Shown piece after piece: positions 1 to 11,261 of a stretch of 64,000 nt of DNA; position 1 is the first letter of the stretch; the number at the start of each line of letters is the position of its first letter. The translations under genes were made by a program, and so were the position numbers. The DNA is from Acholoe squamosa (Eukaryota; Annelida; Polychaeta; Phyllodocida; Polynoidae). The stretch is from contig OX439039.1 in assembly GCA_949317995.1 (NCBI GenBank), positions 14,933,282 through 14,997,281 on the forward strand, written 5' to 3'. Under the pieces are notes generated by a model. That model was not told the DNA's origin. It ran no database searches and worked only from the letters and a program-made list of their open reading frames with translations.

Positions 1-2875
1 CAGTGAATTGAGTTCAGTACGTCATGAGGTAGTAGTAACTACCCATCACAAAAATAGCAGATGATGTCAAGAGTGTATCAAAATCTACACTGACCACCCC
101 ACAACGTAGATATACAGTAGAGTGCCTTTTATTCTGCAATACAGTTGTAGTTGTTGTAGGCATGAACCTTCATACCAGATTTAAATACTGCTGTAGATAC
201 AGCTGGTTCTACTGCCTACCTACAGGGGTATTTATAGCCCATTTACAATAGCGACTGACAGTGTAGTGATTGGTGAATGAGCAGTTGGGATTAGTAGACT
301 TGAATCCTCCAGTGACTTTCCTGCTTTTTTTTCGGTGAATCTCCTCGTTCCTGACCGTTGGTGGGAGGGGTGCCCGGCAGGGGTGACTTTCCGCGAAAAA
401 AAAAACAGAAAGAAAAAAAAAGAGAAAGAAATTAGTCCTCCAGGACTAGCCATCCACCAGAATCCTCCAGTCAGATCTCAAAGGCACTGGTAGTAACGAG
501 GTGTGGAAGCGCCACGTGCTCCGACAGTTTTGGATGTTTGTACTTATGTCATTCTGAACATCGCACGTGCTCAACTGCATGGAAACTCTTTGGGTGCGTG
601 CTCTTTGGGAGCACGTCGCCCAAGGAGCCTCTTGAATCTATACCGGGATATAACATGTTGCTCGATACCTATTTTATATATGGGATGTGGTCATTATCTA
701 TTGATCTTGAAGGGGGGAGTTTTAAAAACCTTTGACCCCTTTTGAGGGGAGACTTTAGCCCTTTTATTTTATTAGCAAAAAAAGCCTTCGGGCTACTATG
801 GATCAAAGAGGTAAAGATCAATTTTCTTTTCGATTCCTGTGGCTTGGGGATAACGACTTTACATGCAAAGAGATTCAGGTCAGATTCTGGAACTTCCTGT
901 CTGTGAAATTATTGTGGGCTAACTCTACCCTAGACTGGCGGCAGTCCCTGAGCTCTCCTCCCAACGCCACTATACCCCCCCCCCATCCTTCTCCTCTCTC
1001 TGCTGTGCTCATAGATTCACTAGAAATTGATTCACTATAAATGTTTTTCATTTTCATTTTCCCACCTTATTTCAAATCTCTCATAGCAAGATCTATGGAC
1101 TTGAGCAAGTCTAACTCTACCCCTGAAAATATCAAATACCACCTAACCTCTTCCCTTGTCGCGGAAAAAAAAATCTATAGAATCCGCTTTCAGTATGATC
1201 ACTGTGCCTCAGATTATTACATGGAATTCTTATCACGACACGTAAATATCATTGGCAACATGCGAACATGAAATGAAAGACCCCGGGGAGTATGTACAAA
1301 CTGTAGCTACTGAATGGGTCTAAAATAGTGAATGAATAATTTCTCGTGACGTCAGTGGCCTGTTGGTAGGTCAGCAGGTTACACACGAGATTTGAATGGG
1401 GTAGGTTGGAGGATGGGGGAGGTATAGGGGTGGGATCGAGGTGGGGGCGGACAGGGTAAAACGTAGGCGGACTGGGGGTCAAATTGATCCGTGAAACAAC
1501 ACAGATTGAAAATAAGACGGATGGAAAATAATATGCACGGAGATTCTCAGAAACAGGATGAGAGTTTTAATGGAAGCCGGAGGGGGGAGGGCAGGGTGCT
1601 GACTTTTTGATGGTAGATACAAACTGCAAGACTTCAGCTCCCCTTTTTTGCCCATTTCAAAGACGCATAAAACTCTGCTTGTACCAGCTTGCTGTTTGTA
1701 ACTCCCCTCTTTTGAAGAATTCAGATGAATGCCTTCTTTTAGGGGCCCTTCTGTGTGTTGACGATTCTGTGGCGATTGTATTTAGGAAATGGACATCCTT
1801 TATGCGTTCTCACCAGAAGCCTCCAAATCCTATATCTGCTGACAATTTTCTGGTGAATCCATTTATCCTATAGTAATTCCAGGACATCTTTGCTGGATAT
1901 AATGCTGCTATTCTTTTGAGCCTTCTTGGAAGTAACATTCCTTCCCATCTCACCGATCCCAGCCACATCCTGTGGTGTTCACAAGTTAGCACTCCAATAT
2001 ACATAGATTGTCAACAGAGCTATGTATACAATGGACAGAGGAATATGATAATGGCATTTCCATGAATTGTCACACCTCAGTGTCTATTTGACCGCGCTCG
2101 ATGCTCCTTATTCCATAGTCATACTGAGGTTATTCGCTGAAAAGGTGCCCCCCTAGTGAACGCAACCCCTCCCACGGCCTCCCACCACATTCAGTTGATA
2201 ATTAACAATATTTTACGATAGATTTTTTTTTTTTTCAAAGATGGCAGTAAATTGATCAAACTATCTTAAAGATCAATTATTATATATGCATAACAGGCCT
2301 TGAAATATAATGTAAACCTTTTTATCAGAAACTATTCACTAAGAAATTGTCTACTTGATAATAGCCACGTACATGGCCCCTTAAGGACTGCTAATACATT
2401 GGTGCATCTCACCAGGACAGCATCATGCCGACCCCACGGGGTTGATACACACCTGTAACGTCGTCCTGATGCTCTAATGAAGTGTTGTCGAGCAGTCTCG
2501 CCAGCGCTTCATTGGTGTATGAACAATGGTCATGATGCTCTCCTGTATCAAGCTCCCTTAAAGGCTTCAGGACTGGGTGGTGCTTTAATGTCAATTTGAC
2601 GCTAGGATGCATAGACAGGTCTAATTGCCAAGGCTAATGAGAATAATTCATAATTCAAGCACTGTATCGTGCTTTAAGATTCAAGGCTTGCACTGTAGAA
2701 GATCGGTAGAACAAAACCGTCTACAATAAGGTAGAATAAGCCACAGTTATTATGGACAGACACTAAAATCTGTATTACTTAATAATTGAGGCATCAGGTT
2801 TCTGAATTTGATTTGGCAGCAGTATTTTAAGTCCTTAATGGCCTGTGGCATTAGTTTGGGCCTATCGGTAGTATC
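1..2875. other. Non-coding, no gene recognised
   Basis: No convincing gene is visible. All reading frames are short and lack recognisable domains. Small A-rich and C-rich homopolymers occur (around 396-425 and 977-986). Part of the stretch near 2380-2480 shares words (CATCATG, TGATGCAC-like) with a degenerate family seen elsewhere in the window. Confidence 0.6.
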
Positions 2876-3060
2876 ATTCATAGTGGCCCGTTTAAATGCC
2901 CGGTGGCCTATTAATTTTGATACCTCTGTACCCCCGGCCCTTGTTTGGGAGAGGCGCTTATTTGAACAGTTTTTAGTCCTTAAGATTGTTTTCCTGTACC
3001 CTGGCGCTTAATCAAGACCGGCGCTTATTTGACAGCCCGATGCTTAAATGATCCATTGTG
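2876..3060. mobile_element. CGCTTA-type TIR element, copy 1
   Basis: Short non-autonomous element of about 185 bp. The left end resembles TACCGTAGTGGCCTGTTTAA, and the inside holds several GGCGCTTATTTGA/AAGACC words that recur in five other copies (8396, 12786, 22645, 29958, 40528). This copy is diverged and its ends are approximate. No coding capacity; the mobilising transposase is not in the window. Confidence 0.55.
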
Positions 3061-4686
3061 GAAACCATTTAAGGGGCCCATTATGCGCCTAGCTTTACCA
3101 ATTCCTCATTTCCTTTTCAATGATGCAATGATCAGTCACAGTGAGTAACACGCTGGTGCTGGGATGGCAAGAGTACATCATACTCTCCCTTTAGGACCGT
3201 ATCACCCCCAGTACCTATGATACCTGGATGCAGTCCCAGGGAGCGATTTGCCATGGTCGCATTAATGCATCACTAGGCCCAAATGTCATTAAATCACCAC
3301 CTGGCCTGAAAGGGTTAGTCCACAAAAAGGGTTTAATGAAGATTTTGAGGCGGTAAAGATATTACTTTACCTGTCATATCAAATCGAGGAGCGAAGGAAA
3401 ACAGAACACCCCTCCAAAACCACTAGCTGAGTGAGAAAATGAGAAAATGAAGTTTTCATTGAATGAAAATGTAATATCAGTGGGCTGTTGGTGCCGGCAA
3501 TAACTGGTGACTGGTGGTGATAAAACTGTGCGTATTTCATACATTCACTCAAGTGATTTGAAATGACCTAATATATGATAGCAAAGAAATCGGAAACACA
3601 GTTCCTTTATCATACACGCTGATCACGCTATTGCATGTCTTGCCTTCCTTATACCATTATATATACACGTGATAAAGGTAGGGGTCTTTTTCTATGGGAC
3701 ATAAATATCATGTGCACGTGATCATTGTGAAACTAAGTCTAGTTAATTACTATAGCTGAAAGGAATTTGTGTATTTGACATGCCAGACATAAGTAGAATG
3801 ATCGTGTACAGGTATATATGTACCTGAGGCTGTTACAAAAGAAAGGTACACCCTAAAAGATAACTGTTGAATCTACCAGGGATCCTTGTGAAACTAAACA
3901 ATGAACCACCGTAATTGCATTGCAGTCAAGAGGTGTTGTTTTACAATGAAGCAAGACACATGTGGCACAAGGAATGTCAGTGAAAATAACGATTTCACCC
4001 TTATTTCGATGACGTTTTTTTTCACAGTGTGTATATTGTAATTATCACTACATTATTACAGAGCCCGGTATGCCTCCACCACATTACTAGTTACCACCTT
4101 ACAAGCTAGCCCTTTAGCGGACTCTAAGTACCTTAATGCACAATGTACCTTGCTGTACAACTATAATGTGTATCCATAAAGTAATAGTAACAGGAAAGAA
4201 TAAGATGTAATACAGCCCTTCAAGGGTAGAGGCAAAGGCCTCATGCAAAGTACCAGTGTAAACAGGCCTAAGTTCGTAAAGGCCTAAGTTAGTAAAGCTA
4301 GTACATGTAGCCATTATATATAGCCATCGTTTTCATAACTTGACAAAGATGTTCAAAAGATTCTTAGGTCGGCCTCTTTTAGGTGAGATGTTACGGGTTT
4401 AACTCATTTATCTTATGCTGGTCATTGAGAAGACCCTAGTTCCTCTACATTTTCTTTTGTGTGTATGGGAATGCTAATTGGTGGAAATGCGAAGGACATC
4501 AATTTGTATGTGAAAGGGTGTGCGTGGGTAGATGGTGTGCGTGGGTAGATTCACATTGACCACTGCTGTAAATACCAGCCAATTACAACGTTATATCACA
4601 CTGCATAGAAAATGAATCGACAGGAGCTTCATAATATGTTTGGCTTCTCTTTGTGTTTCCATTAGTGCATCATCAGGGAAAATAAA

Positions 4687-4687
<1 letters not shown>
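3061..4687. other. Non-coding, dispersed repeats only
   Basis: No gene is seen. Around 3860-3990 a repeat (AACTGTTGAA, GGGATCCTTGTGAAA, TGAACCACC) matches a second copy at about 22199-22330 in the same orientation. Around 3130-3300 there are words of the degenerate CATCATG family. Confidence 0.5.

Positions 4688-4691
<4 letters not shown>

Positions 4692-4746
<55 letters not shown>
4692..4746. repeat. (TA)n microsatellite
   Basis: Pure TA dinucleotide run of about 55 bases. It lies just beyond the end of the truncated RT-like frame of the DIRS-like relic and may mark the deletion or insertion junction that truncated it. Confidence 0.95.
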
Positions 4747-4749
<3 letters not shown>

Positions 4750-4787
4750 ATATCTAGGGCATGGATACAACGAGGTTTATCCACACT

Positions 4788-5363
4788 TTAAGAGACTAGA
4801 CCAGCTTCTAGCTCATCTAACAATATACCACAGTTCTCATCATAGAACTTTCCCTCAAGGATTGACTTATAATTTTTACAATCGTAAGAAGTACTACAAT
4901 CAGGATCCACTATCCTGAACCCCTCTACAAAGCCCCGCCATAAGAATAATGCTTCTTTATCATTTATATTAATGATACCTCTCTGAGTTAGATAAGGAGC
5001 AATCCTGCATGGCTGAATTTGAGACCTTTTACCATGAATATAATGTACACAACCGCACACACCATTTATACAGCTATCATACACTTCGATGTCAGGTAGA
5101 TTTTCAATAGCAACAGTAAAATATGGTTTAATCTTGCCCTGTACTGGGTCACTATATGATATATCTAAACCAACAGTGCTGGATTTAATATCATTTTCAA
5201 CATAACTTTGTAAACTTGGTACGCTGATATCACTCAGAGAGACCAAATCTACCCCTCCAGCATTAACTATACCAACACCCCGAGCTGGAGCAGCGGGTGG
5301 AGGCGAACTAGGGTCTACCACATCTACTATATATGACTTCGACATCGACACACTGTCACACAT
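4788..5363 (-). pseudogene. Truncated RT-polyprotein N-terminus of a DIRS-like retroelement
   Basis: Minus-strand frame of 191 residues beginning with ATG at 5363. It starts with a Ser/Pro-rich stretch and ends in a segment (LFLWRGFVEGFRI, then an NYKSILEGKF-like part and LLDELEAGLVS) resembling the N-terminal segment before the RT fingers in DIRS/Ngaro-type elements. The catalytic RT, RNase H and tyrosine recombinase regions are absent: the frame ends at a TAA and about 40 bp later the DNA runs into a (TA)n tract. It lies in the same frame as the upstream Gag-like ORF, separated by one TAG and eight sense codons. The family call rests on recall of motifs, not on a search. Most likely an inactive fragment. 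Confidence 0.5.
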
Positions 5364-5387
5364 AGGACCCAGCTCACCTGTAAAATC

Positions 5388-6443
5388 CTAATCAGACCTG
5401 TTTACCTGGCAATCCACTTTATTGTGGCCTGGTTTAGTGCATGAACTACAAACATGCCTATATTTACATGGGTCCCTAGAGCACCCCTCCACCCTATTGA
5501 AGGCATAACATGAATTCGTAGATACCCTAATTTTACCAGAACTCTTTGGCTTGGTTGAATAGGCCTTTTGGGCTTGTACTGTTCCGTCATAGGACAAATG
5601 ACGGAGAATATCCGAATTTTCAATCATAGCAAAGGCATTTAGACCAATAGTATTGGCTCTGTCCCTAACGGACTTGTCATATGCTACTAAGGCTTTAACT
5701 GTGAAAATCTTGGTATCTGATTTTTCAACCAACATCTGAAGATGTCTCAGCATGCCCTCTACATCGTCCCCGTCCTTGTAATAATCTATAATGAATTTGA
5801 TATTGACCAGTACAAGCTTTTCAATGGTGTCGACTTTATCCCGTTTTTTAACGAATTGTTCGTGATCAAACTCACCAATTTTTTGCTTGGCGTGACGGCG
5901 ATGAATTGACGAGTCCATTGACGACCCTCTTGACGAGCTGGGACTCCTATGACGAGCAGTATACGATGATTTCGATCTCGTCCGACGACCCCTACGTCCC
6001 GCTCTGATCCACTCGCCGCCATCTTGGTTGCTATGGACGCTGTCGTTGTCAACGTCCCGCTGTAGACCACGCCCCCGTTGCCTTGGATTCGCGTCTCTCG
6101 AATCTTGTTTGTATACAGATGCACGTGCTCCCGCCGCCCCGCTGTCTGGTCCGCTCAATGGATTCATCTCATCCTTACGGGCCCCTTGGCTAGCAATAAC
6201 GTCTCGCAGCATATTCTTTATATCCAAAAGGTCTTCCTCCATCAAGTCCAGCCTCGTCTGGTCAGCAGTCCCACTCTCTTTAGCCTGTGGCGTATTAGGC
6301 TGTAAGGGCTCCAGACCCCCACATAGAGAGTTTAAACTGCTCGAAGATCCCAAATTGGCCGATTCTTGGTTCGTTTTAGCCGATTTAGCCGATTTTTTCG
6401 ACGAACCTTTCTTCTTCGCACCTGCAGCAGTCTTTCTCCCCAT
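5388..6443 (-). CDS. Gag-like ORF1 protein of a DIRS-like retroelement
   Basis: 351 residues from an ATG at 6443 in good context (AGCATGG); the frame is open a little further up but without another ATG. The N-terminus is Lys/Ser/Ala-rich and basic. A short predicted helix (DLMEEDLLDIKNMLRDVI) follows, then an Arg/Ser-rich segment. A mixed alpha region covers roughly residues 190-300. The C-terminus has two cysteine/histidine clusters: a CCCH-like one (CYAFNRVEGC...CKYRHVC) and a CX2CX4HX4C zinc knuckle (CSSCTKPGHNKVDC). This arrangement is typical of nucleic-acid-binding Gag-like ORFs in DIRS/Ngaro-type elements. A truncated RT-like frame follows in phase. Intact itself, but the element is truncated, so probably not functional for transposition. 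Another retroelement class is possible. Confidence 0.6.
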   Translation of the reverse strand: MGRKTAAGAKKKGSSKKSAKSAKTNQESANLGSSSSLNSLCGGLEPLQPNTPQAKESGTADQTRLDLMEEDLLDIKNMLRDVIASQGARKDEMNPLSGPDSGAAGARASVYKQDSRDANPRQRGRGLQRDVDNDSVHSNQDGGEWIRAGRRGRRTRSKSSYTARHRSPSSSRGSSMDSSIHRRHAKQKIGEFDHEQFVKKRDKVDTIEKLVLVNIKFIIDYYKDGDDVEGMLRHLQMLVEKSDTKIFTVKALVAYDKSVRDRANTIGLNAFAMIENSDILRHLSYDGTVQAQKAYSTKPKSSGKIRVSTNSCYAFNRVEGCSRDPCKYRHVCSSCTKPGHNKVDCQVNRSD

Positions 6444-6720
6444 GCTTGAGCCGATATTCAAGCAATAAACCGGAAAAAACCGTTAAAATTCCAGGGAACA
6501 CCCAGCGTGGTGTTACCTGTACAGGTGAAAATGAGCCAATTGGCCGTTACGTTGAAAATCCCCTCTTACATACTGGAGGAGTTGTTGACCATGACGTCAT
6601 ACTATGACATCATAGATACCAATGCGCGCTGCAAATAGTCCCTAACCGTTCGCGGTTAATTATATATATATACACGAGTGTATATAGTTCCATATATATA
6701 TATATAAAGAAGAAGAAGAA
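6444..6720 (-). promoter_or_regulatory. Probable 5' leader of the DIRS-like relic
   Basis: Upstream of the minus-strand Gag-like ORF. It holds a palindromic pair of ATGACGTCAT/ATGACATCAT boxes (6592-6616), a small hairpin AACCG-TTCG-CGGTT (about 6645-6658), TA-rich tracts (6659-6708) and a GAA triplet run (6709-6725). It may be the terminal repeat or promoter of the element; its boundary is not defined. Confidence 0.3.
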
Positions 6721-7358
6721 GAAAAAATGCACAAATGATATGGACATAATGGGTCTGTTTAACCACATGTGTATAATTATTAAGTTACCTGTTTAGAACC
6801 TCCTCTATTTGGAGAGGATTTCTTATTTTCCTTTGCTAAAATACAAGGGACTAATGTGCGGGGGAAGTGCAATGCACTTCATTTCAATATGAAAGGGAGT
6901 CGGTGGGTAAGTTCCCACAGATAACTTCAGGAACTGCCAACCAATCATGGAGCTATATTATCCTGTATTAGCTAGAAGTACTCAGGAGCCTGACAGATTT
7001 TGTCACATCTCTTCATGCTCCTATTAGCTCAATATCGGGTCTGATAATAACAGAACATGGGCCTTGTTGACCTGTGCCTTAACCGTCCATTAGGCGTGGC
7101 CCTGGTGTTTTTACCACTATTGTTTCTGGTCAGAAATGGTCAGCATGTTAGTCCAGCAGTTCCTATCGTTGTCAGCAATTACTTACCTGATTCCAGAAGG
7201 TCTTTGCTTAGTAGAACCTTAGCTATGGAGACCTAAGCCTAAGTGAGCTTTGGAATTAAACTTATGGTCACTACAGGGCCTAACACTACTATGCTAAAAA
7301 CCTTAGACTGTTTTATAACCCTTGAGCTTTCAACTCTAATACTCCCTGTATCAGACTA
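6721..7358. other. No gene seen
   Basis: Ordinary intergenic sequence without recognisable coding or repeat structure. Confidence 0.5.
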
Positions 7359-7832
7359 GGAGGGTGTTGCTCATATGCTAAATAGGACTGGGAGTAGGTG
7401 CCCTCTTTTCCAAAGAAGTTATGCTCTGCTTCACCATTGAAGTTCCACTCACCATGAAAGTCTGGGAAGGCACCTGCGTTACTTAACAAGAAGAATGTGG
7501 CAAGGACCACGGATAGGAGTTGACGCTCTGCGGCGACGTGTGACGTCACGGCCGACGTATGACGTCACAAATTGTGTCACAATGTGACAGTGACGTCACT
7601 GACAAACCGAAAACATAATGAAGTTGCTACGGTCGCTGCGCTCCCGGCCGCTACGCGGCAAGCAACTCCAAAAAATGTGTGTGCTGCATTATGATATGCC
7701 TACTTTCAAGTGTTCTTGTGTTGATGACTTGTGTGCAACACAAAAAGGAGTTAGGACTACAAATAAAGAGATTGCTGCAGGTGAGGAACTTATTAGGCAA
7801 AACTACCTTTTCCCATTGGAGCAACACACTCT
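7359..7832. mobile_element. GGAGGGTGTTGCTC TIR element, copy 1 (interrupted)
   Basis: Left end GGAGGGTGTTGCTCATATG, right end GGAGCAACACACTCTT; the ends are inverted repeats. The inside matches the copy at 37209-37510 on both sides of a 193-bp insertion (7484-7676). Non-autonomous: no transposase frame. The reading frames across it are artefacts of the nested insertion. Confidence 0.75.
7484..7676 (+). mobile_element. 193-bp repeat with three TGACGTCA boxes, inserted in a TIR element
   Basis: It interrupts the TIR element at 7359-7832, as shown by comparison with the uninterrupted relative at 37209. An inverted homologous copy lies at 19366-19557. It contains three perfect TGACGTCA palindromes (7541-7548, 7560-7567, 7591-7598), a GC-rich imperfect hairpin (AGTTGCT...AGCAACT, 7622-7668) and a short A-rich right end. 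No TIRs are evident. SINE-like or an unclassified short element. Confidence 0.7.
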
Positions 7833-8216
7833 TGTTTGACAACTTGGTTTTTCACTCTTGTTTCCCCCAAAGTCCTTCACTTTCTGCTATGTCTTTCTCA
7901 GCATACTCTAGGTGTTCTCCCTTTACTGTTGCACTCTTATGTACATATGTATCGATCTCTCTCATTTTGCAAGCATAACTACATGGTTGTGGCTGGGGAT
8001 GATGACTAGTTATGGATCTACTTACATGGCCATGATTATATACATGTAGACCTGAATCCCACATTCAGGGCCCATACCTATAAATAATGTAGATAGCTCC
8101 CAGTGGATGGTCGGAAATACTCATCCACCCACGCATGATATAGGTACTTATATCATACCGAATAAGTGTAAGGTTTCTATATATTAAGATAAATCTTTCA
8201 TTATAGATATGTTATA
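7833..8216. other. No gene seen
   Basis: Short AT-leaning intergenic stretch without recognisable features. Confidence 0.45.
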
Positions 8217-8885
8217 TGGAGTTCCATTAACCAATGGCAAGTTTTTAAAGAGAGAATCTCCTTTGGTCTTGTGATTTCTCATAAAAAAGCCATTCCTAGA
8301 CGCATATCAAACACAATGTTCTCATGATAGCATATATTAAGGGTAAGCAAATTTCATACCTTGAACATGTGATAATGTTCTAACCAAAACTTGACTACCA
8401 TAATGACCTGTTTAAGTGCCGGGGTATCAAATAAACACAAGTCTCGAATAAGCGTGGGGGTGTAGGGGGACTGAAGTTAATCTTAAGCACTAAAAAATTA
8501 TTCAAATAAGCACCTGTCTTGTATAAGCACCGGGCGTAGAGTGGGATTGAAATCAATGAGTGCCCGGGTGCTTATACGGGCCACTACGGTATACATTACA
8601 GTATACATTCTGAAATGAATAGCGCATGGTGCAATCATAAAAGTTCTGATACCTCAGACGTCACAGTTGCATAATACATTAATAATGAACCATTAATGGG
8701 TGATGTGAGTGCATGGAGTAAGAAGATGGATTCTGGTGCATTAACACTCAAAGTATATAGAGTTCCATTGACCAATGGCACGTTTCTAAAGACAGAATCT
8801 CCTTTGGTCTTGTGATTTCTCTTTAGAGACGCATATCAAACACAATTTTCTCATGATAGCATATATTAAGGGTAAGCAAATTTAA
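8217..8885. repeat. Local duplication flanking a TIR element
   Basis: About 130 bp at 8217-8345 (GAGTTCCATT, CTCCTTTGGTCTTGTGATTT, CATATATTAAGGGTAAGCAA) recurs at 8757-8885, about 540 bp downstream in the same orientation. The block in between (8348-8755) is itself repeated at 12740-13131. Confidence 0.8.
8396..8591. mobile_element. CGCTTA-type TIR element, copy 2
   Basis: 196 bp, from TACCATAATGACCTGTTTAAG to the inverted counterpart ending GGCCACTACGGTA. The interior has repeated AAGCGC/GCGCTTA-like words with AAGTC or TCTTG spacers. No coding capacity. Confidence 0.75.
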
Positions 8886-9474
8886 AATATCTAGACCATA
8901 TTTGAATAAGTTCCATTTTAGTCTTCCCAGTGGACACACTAACTTTGAGAGTTTCAGAATGCCTGTCCGCTGTGTTCCTCTGGGAGTTGGAATAAATACT
9001 GCCATGACGAGTAACTCACTTTTGTTGTCACTATTAATATATGCACTACGAAAGTGATCACATCATACATCACACATGGCTGCTGGCAGTGAAAGCACCA
9101 AGAGCGAGTGATGACCACAGTACCTTAAAATGACATGCAATACTTTATAGGGGAAATACTGTTTCAAGACATAAGCATTAAATTTTGTTGTCATGCAAAA
9201 TTAGGAATATTGTGCAGCCATAGTGCTGATAATGCTCTAAATGAATGCAGTCCCTAAAGGACTAGAGAGGTTGCTTTGCTCTTGTCTGACTCAATTGACC
9301 GTGTGTCAAACTAGACTAGTAGTGCATGGACTGGTTTGCTGCACCCATTGTCTACACTGGGCAGAGCTAGGCAGTGGTCACAAACACTCTCTAAACCCAA
9401 CTCACTGTATGCCAAATTAGACATGCATCAGGGCCTATCCTATGGTCAGCAACATTAGCCTTGAGAGCACGGGC
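8886..9474. other. No gene seen
   Basis: Intergenic sequence without recognisable genes; only short unremarkable frames. Confidence 0.45.
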
Positions 9475-9709
9475 GTGGACTGGTTACCAAGTTTAGTCTG
9501 TGTAGGTGTTATCCATATGCTATAGAAGGGTGAGAAACTAAAGGGAACAGTGCTGCCCTCTGGTGCTTTTTTTTTTTTTTTTTGCTATGCATAGACCTTG
9601 ACTACGGAGGTGAGGGGTTACTTTGGCAAAGTCACCACTCACCTCCGTAATCACCCTTCTATAGCACATGGATAACACCTACACAGACTAAACCTGGTAA
9701 CCAGTCCAC
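9475..9709. mobile_element. Foldback element, left arm interrupted by a poly-T insertion
   Basis: The outer arms 9475-9533 and 9651-9709 are near-perfect inverted repeats of about 59 bp. A second inner pair continues the arm (ACTACGGAGGTGAG at 9601-9614 versus CTCACCTCCGTAAT at 9639-9652). In the right arm the two segments are contiguous. In the left arm they are split by about 67 bp holding TGCTGCCCTCTGGTGC and 17 T, which looks like a later retroposon-type insertion. Confidence 0.75.
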
Positions 9710-10086
9710 ACTTGGCCTGAGAGGGCTGATATGCCAATTTTCATCTATTTCTTTGCTGCTAGTTACCCGTTGAACAAGATATTGAGATGGTCTCAGGAAT
9801 ATCATAAGTCCCAATTTGTGAACACTACAAAGATTGAGGATGTGATTATCTCCTGAAATGTGGACACGCCAAGCTATCTTATATCCAAGAAAGTTTGCAA
9901 GTCTAAGATGATCTGAAAATTCATATGAGCTTAATTATTTCCACTAACTCTCTCTACAGTTGTTTCTGTTCCTATAGAAGATGACGTATCAAATTCTTGA
10001 GAGTTCTTCTCGAGAAGAGGTCACCTCCCCAAATTGAGCCAGTTGTGAACATTACCAACTCAAGTCCTCTTCAATTGGGAGTTAAT
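9710..10086. other. No gene seen
   Basis: Intergenic sequence between two mobile elements; nothing recognised. Confidence 0.45.
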
Positions 10087-10254
10087 TACAGTCAGACCTC
10101 ACTTTCTCGACCCTTTGATTCCTCAGATCCCTCATTACCTCGGACAGAAAATCTGGAACTAACTTTATGTTTTCTATTGTATTTGGACTTAACTCCTCAG
10201 ACATTTTTCCTTGCATTTTCCATATCTGCATGAGGAAGCAGGGGTTGACTGTAG
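10087..10254. mobile_element. TACAGTC-type TIR element, copy 1
   Basis: 168 bp bounded by TACAGTCAGACCTCACTTTC and the inverted GAGGAAGCAGGGGTTGACTG(TA). TA at the ends fits a Tc1/mariner/pogo-type MITE. A second copy lies at 10584-10768. Confidence 0.75.
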
Positions 10255-10583
10255 AAGACCCTAGGCACCACTCTTTTTATCAGTCGCCGTTGGTTCAGTG
10301 TAATAACAACACATCAGTTACAGCTGGTGCACTTATAGTCAGCCTCTTTTCTGTTAATTGTATAAATCAATAGGCCATTAACACTCTAAGGGTAACATAA
10401 TTATTACCACCATTTCCTTGTGCCAAAGATGCAGGGCTGGCAAGTAACTGACTAGCATCACATTGCTGTGTCATTGTAACTGACCATTCAGGAGTGCCAT
10501 AATTTGATAGGATCAGCATGGTGCTTGATTGCTGCGCTGCTGATACTCATCCAGCTTGTAATCATGCAGTGTCAAAAAATGGG

Positions 10584-10768
10584 TACAGTCAGCCCTCACT
10601 TCCTCGACCCTTTAATTCCTCAGATCCCTCATTACCCCAGACAGAAAATATGGAACTACCTCTATGTTTTCTATTATATTTGGACTTAACTCCTCAGATA
10701 ATTTGCTTCCGTTTGCTCAGACGTTTTTCCTTGCATTTCCATATCTGAGGAAGCGATGGCTGAATGTA
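10584..10768. mobile_element. TACAGTC-type TIR element, copy 2
   Basis: 185 bp, directly repeating the copy at 10087-10254 (shared CTCGACCCTTT, CCTCAGATCCCTCATTACC, TTTGGACTTAACTCCTCAGA). Ends are TACAGTCAGCCCTCACTTCC and GAGGAAGCGATGGCTGAATG(TA). No transposase. Confidence 0.75.
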
Positions 10769-11002
10769 CATTGCGATGGCTGTATGCACATTGCAGCCTC
10801 TAGTAGTTTAATGTAGTAATTACTACCCACATACCACGTATAGCTATATAGAAGGTATGATTGTGACATTCAGTGTGTAAACCCTTCCTATGTTAGACAC
10901 ATGTCAGAACCAGGGGACTGCCATATTGCCAATATCTGATACAAAGGGATAATCAAGGACTCCTACGCCATTCCATGATACCAATGGGTCGGCATAATTT
11001 AA

Positions 11003-11261
11003 GTGGGTATTCCACTGCTGTCAGCCGGGCGAATTTCGCTAATCCGACCGATTTCTTCTATACTTTTGCAATATTGAAAATAATCAGATTAAGGACTGGT
11101 TCCACTGCGTCAGTCGGGTCCATTTTCTGCTATTCCAACGATTTTTTCCATACATTTCCTATATAAAAATCCGTCGGATTAGCAACCAATGGATCCGACT
11201 GACGCTGTGGAACCAGCCCTTCAACGAAAATCCGCGCAACCAACGGGGGTGGAATACCCAC
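11003..11261. mobile_element. TIR element GTGGGTATTCCAC with a nested second element
   Basis: The outer ends GTGGGTATTCCAC (11003-11015) and GTGGAATACCCAC (11249-11261) are a perfect inverted repeat of 13 bp with weaker similarity inwards. A second TIR element (11091-11221) lies inside it. Confidence 0.7.
11091..11221. mobile_element. Nested 131-bp TIR element
   Basis: The arms of about 31 bp (AAGGACTGGTTCCACTGCGT... and its inverted counterpart ending GTGGAACCAGCCCTT) carry few mismatches. It sits within the element at 11003-11261, so it inserted later. Confidence 0.7.

Noticed and set aside
4640..4918. 92-codon plus-strand frame
   Set aside because: Runs through the (TA)n tract giving poly-Tyr/Ile, and is antisense to the DIRS-like relic.
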